From contig NZ_CDCG01000006.1 in assembly GCF_000819845.1 (NCBI RefSeq), forward strand, positions 1 through 64,000: a DNA stretch of 64,000 nucleotides, given 5' to 3'. The notes beneath the pieces are model-generated. The model saw nothing but the letters and a program-made list of their open reading frames with translations, searched no databases and was not told the origin of the DNA. Position numbers and translations under genes: made by a program. The stretch is from Aeromonas enteropelogenes (GTDB taxonomy: Bacteria; Pseudomonadota; Gammaproteobacteria; Enterobacterales; Aeromonadaceae). Each line of letters opens with the position of its first letter. Position 1 is the stretch's first letter. Shown here piece after piece: positions 44,835 through 52,952 of this stretch.

Positions 44835-44849
44835 TTAAACACCAAATGC

Positions 44850-44878
44850 TTGACAGGTACGCTTTTGCGTACCAAAAT
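44850..44878 (+). promoter_or_regulatory. Prophage early promoter with operator in the spacer
   Basis: TTGACA (44850-44855) and CAAAAT (44873-44878) are 17 bases apart. The spacer is the perfect palindrome GGTACGC-TTTT-GCGTACC (44856-44873), which should be a repressor or Cox operator. Bound protein would block the polymerase directly. Confidence 0.65.
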
Positions 44879-44889
44879 CATCGCCATTG

Positions 44890-44899
44890 GGTAGCTACC
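44890..44899. promoter_or_regulatory. Second palindrome in the lysis-lysogeny switch
   Basis: GGTAGCTACC is a perfect 10-bp dyad sharing the GGTA half with the first operator, followed by a further ACTACC half-site. It lies 50 bp upstream of the Cox-like gene. Confidence 0.5.
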
Positions 44900-44948
44900 A
44901 ACTACCACAAAGCACCACAAAACACACAAACAACCAGAGGGTACCACA

Positions 44949-45221
44949 ATGGCCTCTAAATCCAAACGCATCCATATTCCCAGCGATGTCAGTGAGTTAC
45001 CGAGCGACTATCCATTCGGCGACCGCATCAGTGAAAGCCTGGCTGACTACGCCCAGCGTCAGGGCGAGAAGGTCAACACCATCCGAAAACGTGCCGACCG
45101 TGGTCAGCTCCCCGTCTTGCAAGACGGCCGTCGCGGTCATCGCCGCGTCAATCTCTATGCCCTCTATCTACAAGCTCGCTATCAGGCCGAACGTTTCGTG
45201 ACCATGACGGTTGCCAGCTGA
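44949..45221 (+). CDS. Cox-like excisionase / early regulator
   Basis: A 90-residue DNA-binding protein. GEKVNTIRKRADRGQLPVLQDGRRGHRRVNLYALYLQAR fits the Cox/AlpA-type winged helix used by P2-like phages for excision and repression of the lysogenic promoter. It is the first gene of the rightward early operon, opposite the repressor, as in P2, HP1 and K139. Confidence 0.75.
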   Translation: MASKSKRIHIPSDVSELPSDYPFGDRISESLADYAQRQGEKVNTIRKRADRGQLPVLQDGRRGHRRVNLYALYLQARYQAERFVTMTVAS

Positions 45222-45252
45222 ACCCAGATTATTGAGTCAAAAGGAGTTGGTC

Positions 45253-45744
45253 ATGTTTGTTGAACGCCATGACATACATCTGAACTGGCACCAGGCCTGC
45301 CAGCTATTTGCGGATAACAACAGAGGGAAGGTTGCTGACCTTGGCCGAACCATCGGCATGAAGCACCCGCAGACCTTGAGCAACAAGCTCAACCCTGAAC
45401 AGGAGCACGAGCTGACAGTGGCTGAAATGATCTCCCTCTACCACGCCACCAGAGACGAAACCCTGTTTGATGGCGCCCTTCTCTGCTGTGGCCTGACGGC
45501 TGTCGCCATTCCAAAAGGGGAGCGCGCCCCGTCTCTGACCCATCAGGTGATCAACCTGAATTCCCAGATAGCAAACATCGGTCTGCACACCCTGGAGCTA
45601 ACAGAACGCGGCCGAATCACCAGCCACGAGCACCGCACGTTCATGAGCATCGCTACTGCAGCGATGGGCTCGGTTGCACTGCTGATCAATGACGTCGAGC
45701 AGCGCTTTCAAGTGGTGTCGCCCCTCGCGGCACTAGCGATGTGA
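45253..45744 (+). CDS. Phage regulatory protein, CII family
   Basis: A 163-residue protein of the P2-like CII/CP76 family found after cox in HP1- and K139-type phages. The N-terminal part has a putative helix-turn-helix (VADLGRTIGMKHPQTLSNKLNP), and the remainder is helical. AAGGAG precedes the ATG. It probably controls the early promoters; direct evidence is lacking. Confidence 0.75.
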   Translation: MFVERHDIHLNWHQACQLFADNNRGKVADLGRTIGMKHPQTLSNKLNPEQEHELTVAEMISLYHATRDETLFDGALLCCGLTAVAIPKGERAPSLTHQVINLNSQIANIGLHTLELTERGRITSHEHRTFMSIATAAMGSVALLINDVEQRFQVVSPLAALAM

Positions 45745-45753
45745 AGAGAGGAA

Positions 45754-46185
45754 ATGATGAACACGTTACAAGCGAGTGCCGCCGAGAGAGCGCTGGCAGA
45801 AATGCGTCAGGCGATTTACCACGCCAATTGCAGGGTTGCGAAGTATTGGGGGGCACTCAACCAAGATCAGCGTGAGGCCATTTGTTACAACGCCAAGTTG
45901 CCCATCTCGCTGGCTAAACCTGAGTTTCCACTCGGAGAATGCGACCGAGAATCACTTTGCTTGGCCATGCGTCGGCTCGGATACCAACACCTGTTTAACG
46001 GCGCGGTCACCCTCGAAGAGTGGCGCTCCGGTTTGATACCACCGCCAGAAGAAAAACAAGAGGTAAGCAAATCAGCCGAACGGCTGGCACAGAGCAAGGG
46101 ACTGTTGATGACACTGGTCAACAACCCACAAACCGCAAATTGCGGGCAAGAAAAAACCCCGATCACTGGTGCGGCAAACACCTAA
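45754..46185 (+). CDS. Phage early protein of unknown function
   Basis: A 143-residue cytoplasmic protein. The central part (AICYNAKLPISLAKPEFPLGECDRESLCLAMRRLG) is predicted helical and has three cysteines. I do not recognise a family. It lies nine bases after the CII-like gene with GAGAGGA as ribosome site, so it is part of the early operon. Confidence 0.6.
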   Translation: MMNTLQASAAERALAEMRQAIYHANCRVAKYWGALNQDQREAICYNAKLPISLAKPEFPLGECDRESLCLAMRRLGYQHLFNGAVTLEEWRSGLIPPPEEKQEVSKSAERLAQSKGLLMTLVNNPQTANCGQEKTPITGAANT

Positions 46186-46223
46186 CGGGGCTCTTTATCA
46201 ACCACTTACTAAGGAAAGTTGAC

Positions 46224-46409
46224 ATGCCAACTTTAGCAATCCCCTGCGCGCTGCGCAACCGCAAGATCCAGAACAGCCGCATTGCAGGCCCATATGCCGC
46301 CCGCTACTCGGAAAACGACCTGACGATCCTGAGCCAGCGAGCGAACGCCCTGGTCTGGGCTTCTCTGTTTGGTCACATCAATCGTCTCAATGCCCATCAA
46401 GGAGCCTAA
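46224..46409 (+). CDS. Small phage protein
   Basis: A 61-residue basic protein, MPTLAIPCALRNRKIQ onwards, with AAGGAAAG as ribosome site. The frame is open further upstream, but the ATG used here has the only good ribosome site. It is followed after two bases by a helix-turn-helix gene. Its function is not recognised. Confidence 0.6.
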   Translation: MPTLAIPCALRNRKIQNSRIAGPYAARYSENDLTILSQRANALVWASLFGHINRLNAHQGA

Positions 46410-46411
46410 CC

Positions 46412-46705
46412 ATGCAACCTATCAATCTGCCGTCCATGGGTCACCTCAACCATGAAGCTCGTCGCCGCCTGCGCAAGTTGCGTGAAGCATTGGGGCTAAG
46501 CCGCCCCAAGTTCGCCGAGAAACTGGGTATCCCGCCCACCACGCTCAAAAACTACGAGCTCGGTTATCGCGAGATCGGCGGTGGCCTGCTCCTGGTTATC
46601 GCCAACCATAACGAACTCAACGAGCACACCTCTTGGTTAATGACAGGGACCAATCCGTCCCCGCTTCTAGTCACCGCTGCCGACATCCGGCAATGCCGCC
46701 AGTAA
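46412..46705 (+). CDS. XRE-type helix-turn-helix protein
   Basis: A 97-residue protein with one helix-turn-helix (LRKLREALGLSRPKFAEKLGIPPTTLKNYELGYREI). The C-terminal half has HTSWLMTGTNPSP, a segment often seen in phage Cro/CI-like proteins. It is the fifth gene of the early operon and may repress or modulate it. Confidence 0.75.
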   Translation: MQPINLPSMGHLNHEARRRLRKLREALGLSRPKFAEKLGIPPTTLKNYELGYREIGGGLLLVIANHNELNEHTSWLMTGTNPSPLLVTAADIRQCRQ

Positions 46706-46786
46706 GCCTACACCAGGCCGGTTCGCCGGCCTTATCACTGAGCCTCTATGCGTGGGCTCATGGATAACACAACCAAGGGGAATGCA

Positions 46787-47005
46787 ATGGACGGATTCAG
46801 ATGCATTGGCCGGATACCGGCAGCGATCCAGGAAAAGGCGGCCAGCTTGTTAACCAGCCAGCGCCCGCGCCGGCTTACACACTGCCGAGCGGATGTGATC
46901 GACGTGGGATTGCGGTACCGACTGTTTCGGCCACTGAAATCCCGGGAATTTCAGCTGATGACCCACGAGCGATACAACACCGCCGTGAGCAAGAACAGGA
47001 GATAG
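46787..47005 (+). CDS. Small phage protein
   Basis: A 72-residue basic protein starting MDGFRCIGRIP, with AAGGGG at proper spacing. Earlier in-frame ATG codons lack a ribosome site. It ends four bases before the next gene. No family is recognised. Confidence 0.55.
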   Translation: MDGFRCIGRIPAAIQEKAASLLTSQRPRRLTHCRADVIDVGLRYRLFRPLKSREFQLMTHERYNTAVSKNRR

Positions 47006-47009
47006 AGCC

Positions 47010-47441
47010 ATGAGTGACGCAATCAAGATCGCCCGCCAGGCACCCAAGCTGATCGAGGGGTTGTTGGCTGACATGTTCGCCGCCCGCGCTGATGACAACC
47101 GCGTGTGTATGGGATGCGTCCAGTCTGGCCCACAGCACATCCAGATCCAGCTCGTTGTTACCAGCAGCCCAGATGCGCTGCTAGATGATGACAGTGGTGA
47201 TGATGAAGCCGACAACACTGATGATCAGTGCCAACCACGCAGCAACCTGCACATGAACTGGCTGACCTACCGTGCGGAATATCTTGCTGTTGATGTTGAG
47301 CCAGAGCTCCTTGCTCTGGGGGCGATCCGCGCCATCTACTGGCTCGCGCTTGGCCAAGGAGACACTGCGCTCGCCAACGAGATCGGCAACTGGTGGGAAG
47401 AGTGCGCACCACTGCATGGGCTAGGCGAGGTGATCCTATGA
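47010..47441 (+). CDS. Phage early protein of unknown function
   Basis: A 143-residue acidic protein with a central DDDSGDDEADNTDDQ stretch and a C-terminal helical part (LALGAIRAIYWLALGQGDTALANEIGNWWEE). Its stop overlaps the next start as ATGA. The function is unknown. Confidence 0.6.
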   Translation: MSDAIKIARQAPKLIEGLLADMFAARADDNRVCMGCVQSGPQHIQIQLVVTSSPDALLDDDSGDDEADNTDDQCQPRSNLHMNWLTYRAEYLAVDVEPELLALGAIRAIYWLALGQGDTALANEIGNWWEECAPLHGLGEVIL

Positions 47442-47704
47442 GCCAGCGCCTGATGTCCGACATGGAACGAAATTTGAGTTGGTGGTGGGAAGACCTACGC
47501 GGCGCGAGTGCGCGCCTGCGCGGGTATCAGCGTCATCTCATCGAGTGCCGCCAGATCTCGCCAAGACCACGGGCCACTATCGCATTCACCCTTCGTCAAT
47601 GTGCAGCAGCACGCCGCATATGTGCTCACACCACCATGGTGATCAAGGCTCGAAGAACCGGCCTGACAACGCTCAACCAATTTTTGAGTGGGCATCACCT
47701 ATGA
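47438..47704 (+). CDS. Small phage protein
   Basis: An 88-residue basic, arginine-rich protein (WWWEDLRGASARLRGYQRHLIECR). It is coupled by four-base overlaps to the genes on both sides. No family is recognised; the overlaps are the main support. Confidence 0.55.
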   Translation: MSQRLMSDMERNLSWWWEDLRGASARLRGYQRHLIECRQISPRPRATIAFTLRQCAAARRICAHTTMVIKARRTGLTTLNQFLSGHHL

Positions 47705-48021
47705 GCATCAAACCCATTGCCATTCTGATGAAGGTCACACACATGAAAAATACCCCTGATTTCTATGAGCGGGAAGCACAGTTGGTTGCCGAAATTGCGG
47801 CATGGAATGCGACAGCTCAAATAGATCTGGCCGCACTGAACCAATGCCGACAACAGCTCAGGGCCGCCCTAGCAAGCGTCCATCGTCGGGACTACGCCTG
47901 TATCCTTCTGCGGCAAAGATGCAGCATCTATCGGCACTTTTACAGCGTCTCTGTCTTCAACGTTCGTCGACCAGAGCTCGAGCTAGCCAATCTGCGTTGT
48001 GAAGAGCCCCTGCCGTTCTAA
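47701..48021 (+). CDS. Small phage protein
   Basis: A 106-residue protein with a helical middle (EREAQLVAEIAAWNATAQIDLAALNQCRQQLRAALASV). It overlaps the preceding stop (ATGA) and the replication gene start (TAATG). It is probably co-translated with the replication protein, and no function is recognised. Confidence 0.55.
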   Translation: MSIKPIAILMKVTHMKNTPDFYEREAQLVAEIAAWNATAQIDLAALNQCRQQLRAALASVHRRDYACILLRQRCSIYRHFYSVSVFNVRRPELELANLRCEEPLPF

Positions 48022-50810
48022 TGTCGCTCCACCCCGAACTGTTCGAAGCCAAGCCGATACAACCCAGGCAGCCAGCTGCCTGGAAATTGGCTGCCTCTAC
48101 CAAAGCCATGGCGCGCCGCATCATGGCTTGTCGTCGTGTATCTCTCTGCCCACTCGAAGCATCACGCCTGCCAGCGGCTCAGCGCAGGGAACTTGCTGGC
48201 GGTGATATTGATACCCGAGTTAAGGCCATCAAGAGCTATTTTGTCGGCATCCCGGGCGCTTATGCTCTGGACTGGGCGCTTGACCTGCTGGAGCGACCGA
48301 TCCCTCGCGAGAATGGCGGGCCAGGGGTACAGCTTCCAGGTGACTTGATCGCCGAGCTGTTTGTTGGTTACTGCGTCCGCCGCGCACCGGATTTGCTCAA
48401 GGGGGTGGCCATTTGCTATGACGCCAACCGCTGGCTATCAAGCCGCATCACCACCCTGCGCCAAGTGCAGAACGTCATCCCCGAGCCGCTCGATGCGTTG
48501 CGCACCAAAGAAAGCCGCGAGCGCCTGGCCGTCAACTACGCCGAGCGGGTAACCAGGCTGTTTAATGCCATCACCGATTTCGGCGCCGAGCAGGTGCCGG
48601 CAATCCGCTTGTGGAAGGCGTGCCGTCAACCGCTGGCCGCTTGGGGCATGCTGCCCCGCTTGCCGAGATTCAGAACGGCTGAAAGCCGCGACACCTTCAT
48701 CGCTCATCACCTTATCCGCTGGCTCGACCCAAAATGGTGGGCAAGACGCCTGCGCAAGATCTGGGACCAGTATTGCGAGCACTGCGCCATCCTGCTCGGC
48801 AAAGTGCGCAAGGGGGTATCCGCCTACGTCTCCAGCCAGGGCCTACAAAGCTTTATCGAGCGGCAGCGCATGGCGGCCGCTTGGCTCAAGGACATGGAAG
48901 CCTATAACGCCCAAGACGACATCATCATTAGTCTGGAGGATGCGGTAAAAGCCTCCATCGCCAACCCTACGAACCGCCGCCATGAGTTGATTGTCAGGGC
49001 GCGGGGTTTCTCTGACGTGGCCGACGAAATGGGTTATGTGGGGCTGTTCTTCACCTGGACGGCGCCGAGCCGCTTCCACCCATGGAAGACGGTCAGATCA
49101 TCCCAGGCCGGCGGGCCAGACAGCACAGAAGAAAACCCCAAGCATGACGGCTCATCCCCCCGCGATGCGCAACACTACATCAGCGAGCTGTGGAAGCGCT
49201 GCCGTTCTGCCCTCGATCGCAACCTGGCCAAGCGCGGGGAGTTCCTATTCGCCGACCCTATCGACTATTTCGGCTTTCGGGTTGTAGAACCCCACCACGA
49301 TGGCACTCCTCACTGGCACCTGTTGATCTGGGTCAAACCCGAACACCAGCACCGGTTGATCGGCATCCTGCAGCGCTACGCCCTGAGCCATGACAAAGGC
49401 GACCTGGTGCGCAAACGCCACCCAGACAGCAAACAACCCTATAGCGATATTACCCCCCGCTTTGACTGGAAGGTGATGGACAAGGAGAAGGGCGGCGCTG
49501 TCGGCTACATCGTCAAATATATCGCGAAAAATATCGATGGACACCGGGTCGGCGACGAAGGCGACCTGGAAGCCGAGACCGCTGCCACAGAAGGCGCCCG
49601 CCGGGTGCGGGCCTGGGCATCGCTCTGGGGCCTACGCCAGTTCCAACCACTGAAAGGGCCGCCGGTCGGGATCTGGCGCGAATTGCGCCGCCTGCCTGGC
49701 CGCCTGCAAGAAGCCAAGGGGATCGTCGTGGCCCCGCTGGCCAGCCCCATCATGGAAGAGTGCCGGCGCTATGCCGACGCGGTGGACTGGAAGAACTTTA
49801 CCCAAGCCATGGGCGGCCCCTGCTGCCGGCGCGATGAACGCCCCTTGAGTATCCACCGCACCGCTTTTGCCGAACCCAATCAGTACGGCGAACCACAAAC
49901 CAAACTTGTCGGCGTGCGGGCCGCTGACGGCCTCATCCAGCAAACCCGTGTGGGGGAATGGGTGCTGCGCAAATGTGGCTCACAGAACACCACCAAGGCC
50001 AAAGGCAGCGGGTTTTGGTCTGTGGGCGAGCGCAGCGAGTTAGTGGGTACCGAGCGCAGCGAAGGGGTTTTCCCCCTTGGAGCTCTGGCAACAACTGTAC
50101 GCGGCGATCTCGGAGGATCTAAAGAGGATCCATTGAGCGATAAGAATGTATTCCATTTGGGGCTAAGTGGTGAAGAGGTGGCCATGGTCCGGAGCGGATT
50201 GATTGTCAGGACAGGGGACCGGTCAGTTTGTATCCGGGATGGTGAGTTAAAAGTGACCGAACGTCATCCGTTCGAATCTCCAAACCAGCCATCACCGTAT
50301 CAAATTGAAGCCGAAGCCAGACGCAGGGAGGCAAAACGCCTGGCGGAGCTCAAGGATGTGCGGGGCTTGCTGGCCCAGTCCGGGGATCCAGCAGCTTGGC
50401 TGGCCAGCATGACGGCGGCCGGTGCCGATGATGCACTGGCGCTGCTGGATGCCCTGGGTGACGGGGACGCCGAGGCTGCCAGCACTCAGCTTGACCGCCT
50501 ACGCGATAAGGTTGATCTGCGTACATGGCCACTGCCACCAGTCGAGCGTCGCCAGGAGGCGAGCAGTAATGCCGAGTTCTTCGGGCTGCCAGCTGATGGC
50601 CAGCGCTCTCCTGCACGCAAACCTGATGTGCACCACCTTATTGCCGAGACGACCAAGACACGCTTGGCCGACGTTCGTCCAGAGCATAGAGAGGCGCTGC
50701 TCACCCACCTTATGAACAAGGCCGATGCCATGACACCTGGCGGCGGCGACACCGTAGCTTTTGTGGCCGCCAGATATGCCCACCAAATCCAGCCGTCTGG
50801 GACAAGGTGA
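48021..50810 (+). CDS. Rolling-circle replication initiator (P2 gpA-like)
   Basis: A 929-residue endonuclease that nicks the phage origin and starts rolling-circle replication. The HUH motif is in DGTPHWHLLIWV (about residues 428-439). The two catalytic tyrosines are in GYIVKYIAKNIDG, as in P2 gpA (Y-x3-Y). The last 250 residues differ from P2 and include an internal repeat (ERSE twice). In P2 the origin lies inside gene A; here a short DNA direct repeat at 50028-50062 is a candidate. A long inverted repeat overlaps the stop codon. Confidence 0.9.
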   Translation: MSLHPELFEAKPIQPRQPAAWKLAASTKAMARRIMACRRVSLCPLEASRLPAAQRRELAGGDIDTRVKAIKSYFVGIPGAYALDWALDLLERPIPRENGGPGVQLPGDLIAELFVGYCVRRAPDLLKGVAICYDANRWLSSRITTLRQVQNVIPEPLDALRTKESRERLAVNYAERVTRLFNAITDFGAEQVPAIRLWKACRQPLAAWGMLPRLPRFRTAESRDTFIAHHLIRWLDPKWWARRLRKIWDQYCEHCAILLGKVRKGVSAYVSSQGLQSFIERQRMAAAWLKDMEAYNAQDDIIISLEDAVKASIANPTNRRHELIVRARGFSDVADEMGYVGLFFTWTAPSRFHPWKTVRSSQAGGPDSTEENPKHDGSSPRDAQHYISELWKRCRSALDRNLAKRGEFLFADPIDYFGFRVVEPHHDGTPHWHLLIWVKPEHQHRLIGILQRYALSHDKGDLVRKRHPDSKQPYSDITPRFDWKVMDKEKGGAVGYIVKYIAKNIDGHRVGDEGDLEAETAATEGARRVRAWASLWGLRQFQPLKGPPVGIWRELRRLPGRLQEAKGIVVAPLASPIMEECRRYADAVDWKNFTQAMGGPCCRRDERPLSIHRTAFAEPNQYGEPQTKLVGVRAADGLIQQTRVGEWVLRKCGSQNTTKAKGSGFWSVGERSELVGTERSEGVFPLGALATTVRGDLGGSKEDPLSDKNVFHLGLSGEEVAMVRSGLIVRTGDRSVCIRDGELKVTERHPFESPNQPSPYQIEAEARRREAKRLAELKDVRGLLAQSGDPAAWLASMTAAGADDALALLDALGDGDAEAASTQLDRLRDKVDLRTWPLPPVERRQEASSNAEFFGLPADGQRSPARKPDVHHLIAETTKTRLADVRPEHREALLTHLMNKADAMTPGGGDTVAFVAARYAHQIQPSGTR
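50028..50062 (+). repeat. Direct repeat inside the replication gene
   Basis: GAGCGCAGCGA occurs at 50028-50038 and 50052-50062, encoding ERSE twice. It lies in the less conserved C-terminal part and could mark the replication origin or a small insertion. Confidence 0.45.
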
Positions 50811-50841
50811 CTAGCGCAGTCTGTCACTTTGTCCCAGATGG
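50793..50841. repeat. Nineteen-base inverted repeat at the end of the replication gene
   Basis: CCGTCTGGGACAAGGTGAC pairs with GTCACTTTGTCCCAGATGG across an 11-base loop; the two mismatches are G-U pairs in RNA. It spans the stop codon. No T tract follows, so it is not an ordinary terminator. Confidence 0.7.
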
Positions 50842-50913
50842 CCGGCAAGCGTAGCGCGGCAGTCATGGCTAGTAGCTAGAACAGATATCAAATAGTAGAT
50901 GGAGACTAAAACG

Positions 50914-51480
50914 ATGACCGTACAACAGCAGGTATGTAATTGGCTTCTGAACTGCCAAATCTTGGACACCGAGACCACCGGGCTTGATGACCAAGCCGAG
51001 ATAATAGAGATCAGCATCATCGACCAGTTTGGGGGCGTGGTTTTTGATTCCCTGGTTAAGCCACAAAAACCGATCCCGGCAGAGGCCACCGCCATCCATG
51101 GCATTACCAATGACATGGTGGCTACCGCCCCGAGTTGGGCAGACATCCATGATGAAGTGTGCCGGATTGTCAGCTGCAAGCCGCTGGTCATCTACAACGC
51201 TGACTACGACATGCGCCTGATGGCTCAGACTGCGGCGCTTTATGGGCTACAGCCGGTTACTGCCAACGCGGGGGGTCATTGCGCAATGCTGGCCTATGCC
51301 GAGTTCTATGGCGACTGGAATGACTACAAGGGCTCATATCGTTGGCAGCGCCTGACAGCTGCCGCTGCCCAGCAAGGGGTTGTGACTGACGGCCAAGCTC
51401 ACCGTGCACTGGCTGATGTAATGATGACGCTGGGCGTGCTGCAAGCGATGGCTCAGCAACAGGCAGGGGGCGAAGCATGA
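50914..51480 (+). CDS. DnaQ-like 3'-5' exonuclease
   Basis: A 188-residue DEDD-family exonuclease. Exo I is ILDTETTGLD, Exo II is VIYNADYDMRLM, and Exo III is AHRALADVMMT (the H and D of DEDDh). The start MTVQQQV has GGAG at proper spacing; an ATG five codons upstream lacks one. Comparable exonucleases occur in P2/HP1-type phages of Aeromonas and Vibrio. It may trim replication ends. Four-base overlaps couple it to the following small genes. Confidence 0.85.
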   Translation: MTVQQQVCNWLLNCQILDTETTGLDDQAEIIEISIIDQFGGVVFDSLVKPQKPIPAEATAIHGITNDMVATAPSWADIHDEVCRIVSCKPLVIYNADYDMRLMAQTAALYGLQPVTANAGGHCAMLAYAEFYGDWNDYKGSYRWQRLTAAAAQQGVVTDGQAHRALADVMMTLGVLQAMAQQQAGGEA

Positions 51481-51671
51481 AAATCGATGCACTGTGTTTA
51501 GCGTTTGAATCTGATGGCGTTACCTATTTCGTCAATACCAAAAAAGATGACTGGGCCCTGATCCTGCGGATGGTTCAAGGAATGTCAGCCACAGGAAAGC
51601 TTGAGGTAACTCCGGCCCCTGCCAACGTTCAGTTCACTACGCTGGCGGATGCCATCAAGGCGTCAGCATGA
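51477..51671 (+). CDS. Small phage protein
   Basis: A 64-residue protein (MKIDALCLAFESDG) overlapping its neighbours as ATGA on both sides. It has predicted strands then a helix. No family is recognised. Confidence 0.55.
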   Translation: MKIDALCLAFESDGVTYFVNTKKDDWALILRMVQGMSATGKLEVTPAPANVQFTTLADAIKASA

Positions 51672-51886
51672 GAGACCCACGCAAATATCCGGTACTAGGT
51701 GATGTGATCACCCGCTTCGGTACCATCAGGGAAGTGACGGCCACCAAGCAGAACGACCGCGGAACCGTCACCCATGTGGTGTACTGCCATCCGGCGGTTG
51801 ACCTACCAGAGACAGAGGCCACGATCGCCAGCTGGCGGGCGTGGGCCAAGCAAGATGCCATGGTGGTAAGGGCGGTGTGGCAATGA
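51668..51886 (+). CDS. Small phage protein
   Basis: A 72-residue protein (YPVLGDVITRFGTIREVTATKQNDRGTVTHVVY) that looks like a small beta barrel. It is coupled by overlaps to the genes before and after it. The function is unknown. Confidence 0.55.
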   Translation: MRDPRKYPVLGDVITRFGTIREVTATKQNDRGTVTHVVYCHPAVDLPETEATIASWRAWAKQDAMVVRAVWQ

Positions 51887-52011
51887 GCGTCCATATCGAC
51901 CCGCTCGGCATCATATGGCTGATCGGCCATGTGCTGTTTTATCTGATCGTCATTCCGGACTTGTGGCGCCGTTGCGGATGGGGAAGACAGAAGGGGGCAA
52001 GGGATGAATGA
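51883..52011 (+). CDS. Forty-two-residue membrane protein
   Basis: ATG overlaps the previous stop (ATGA), and TGA overlaps the next gene. The peptide has one hydrophobic helix (IIWLIGHVLFYLIVI) and a basic tail (RRCGWGRQKGAR), so it should sit in the inner membrane with its C-terminus in the cytoplasm. The tight packing on both sides supports a real gene. Confidence 0.6.
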   Translation: MSVHIDPLGIIWLIGHVLFYLIVIPDLWRRCGWGRQKGARDE

Positions 52012-52336
52012 CGCTACCAAGCGCAAGCAGGCCCAGCGGGCAAGACGGGCGGCTCTCGGTATCAAGCGGGTGGAGGTGGCGCTCTCAGAACGGGAGCGCC
52101 AGCAGCTGGATACGCTGCGCATCGCTCGGGCTGGCAGCGGTAAACCCTACTCCGCCGACGAGTACATCAGCACACTGATCCGCCGCGACTGGGAGAAGTG
52201 GCTGGAGCAGGAGGCCAAGCTGAAAACACAGACCTGCCAGCACTGCGACTGTAAATTGCCGACCGGATGCGGTGGTACATTCAAGGGACAAGCATCGTGC
52301 TGGCACACCCAGGGCGACAAGACACTGGCCTTGTAA
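52004..52336 (+). CDS. Small phage DNA-binding-like protein with cysteine cluster
   Basis: A 110-residue protein. The N-terminus is strongly basic (TKRKQAQRARRAALG), the middle KRVEVALSERERQQLDTLRIARA resembles a ribbon-helix-helix, and the C-terminus has CQHCDC ... GC ... CWH, a possible metal site. It overlaps the microprotein gene. A regulatory role is possible but not shown. Confidence 0.6.
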   Translation: MNDATKRKQAQRARRAALGIKRVEVALSERERQQLDTLRIARAGSGKPYSADEYISTLIRRDWEKWLEQEAKLKTQTCQHCDCKLPTGCGGTFKGQASCWHTQGDKTLAL

Positions 52337-52426
52337 TGGCGAAAATCGCGAAATGTGTCCGGTCACGCGCCAAGGAAGGTGCTGCTTTGATAGCATACCG
52401 TTTCAACCCCAAACGAGAACAATTAT

Positions 52427-52861
52427 ATGAAACGCGTTGCTGCAGCCAGCCTGTTGTTGCTGGCCACCTCTGCCATGGCCATCAGTGATACCGAAAAAAC
52501 AGCGGTCATCGATCGCTGTAAAGACCAGATGAACCAATACGGTGCCACCATGGTGAAAGCATGTGTGGACCAGGATCTGGAAGCATATGAGCTGTTAAAT
52601 GCCAATTACCAGCCCCATGAGAAGATCGTCAAGTTCTGCGTCAGAACAACCAAGCAATTCGGCTGGAATATGGTCAAAGCCTGTGCCGACCAGAATATTG
52701 AAGCGAGACAGGCTATAGTGAGCAATCAAGAGAAATACGCAAAGTACGAAAAGATTCTGGACTCCTGCGCCGACAGGATGGGAAAGATAGGGGGGTGGGT
52801 CATGATCAAGGCCTGTACCGATCAAGATATCGAAGCCGAGCAGGCCCTCTCTCAATACTGA
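52427..52861 (+). CDS. Exported protein with three cysteine repeats
   Basis: A 144-residue protein with a clear signal peptide (cleavage after SAMA, residue 18). Three repeats of about 40 residues follow, each with two cysteines 15-16 apart and the motif [VI]KACxDQ[DN][IL]EA (Cys31/46, 71/86 and 114/130). Each repeat probably forms a helical hairpin closed by a disulfide in the periplasm or outside. It has its own gap before it (90 bp) and sits between early and late phage genes, the usual place for a lysogenic-conversion gene. No family is recognised. Confidence 0.72.
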   Translation: MKRVAAASLLLLATSAMAISDTEKTAVIDRCKDQMNQYGATMVKACVDQDLEAYELLNANYQPHEKIVKFCVRTTKQFGWNMVKACADQNIEARQAIVSNQEKYAKYEKILDSCADRMGKIGGWVMIKACTDQDIEAEQALSQY

Positions 52862-52925
52862 TCTTTTATACCAAGGCTTAGATAAAAATGTCGCAGCGGC
52901 CAGCCAAACACTAAGACATCACCAG

Positions 52926-52952
52926 AAACAAAGAGGGCGCTATTGCGCCCTC
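52926..52952 (-). terminator. Terminator of the Ogr-like gene
   Basis: GAGGGCGC/GCGCCCTC around AATA on the minus strand is followed by TTTGTTTC. The stem overlaps the stop codon of the gene. Confidence 0.75.
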
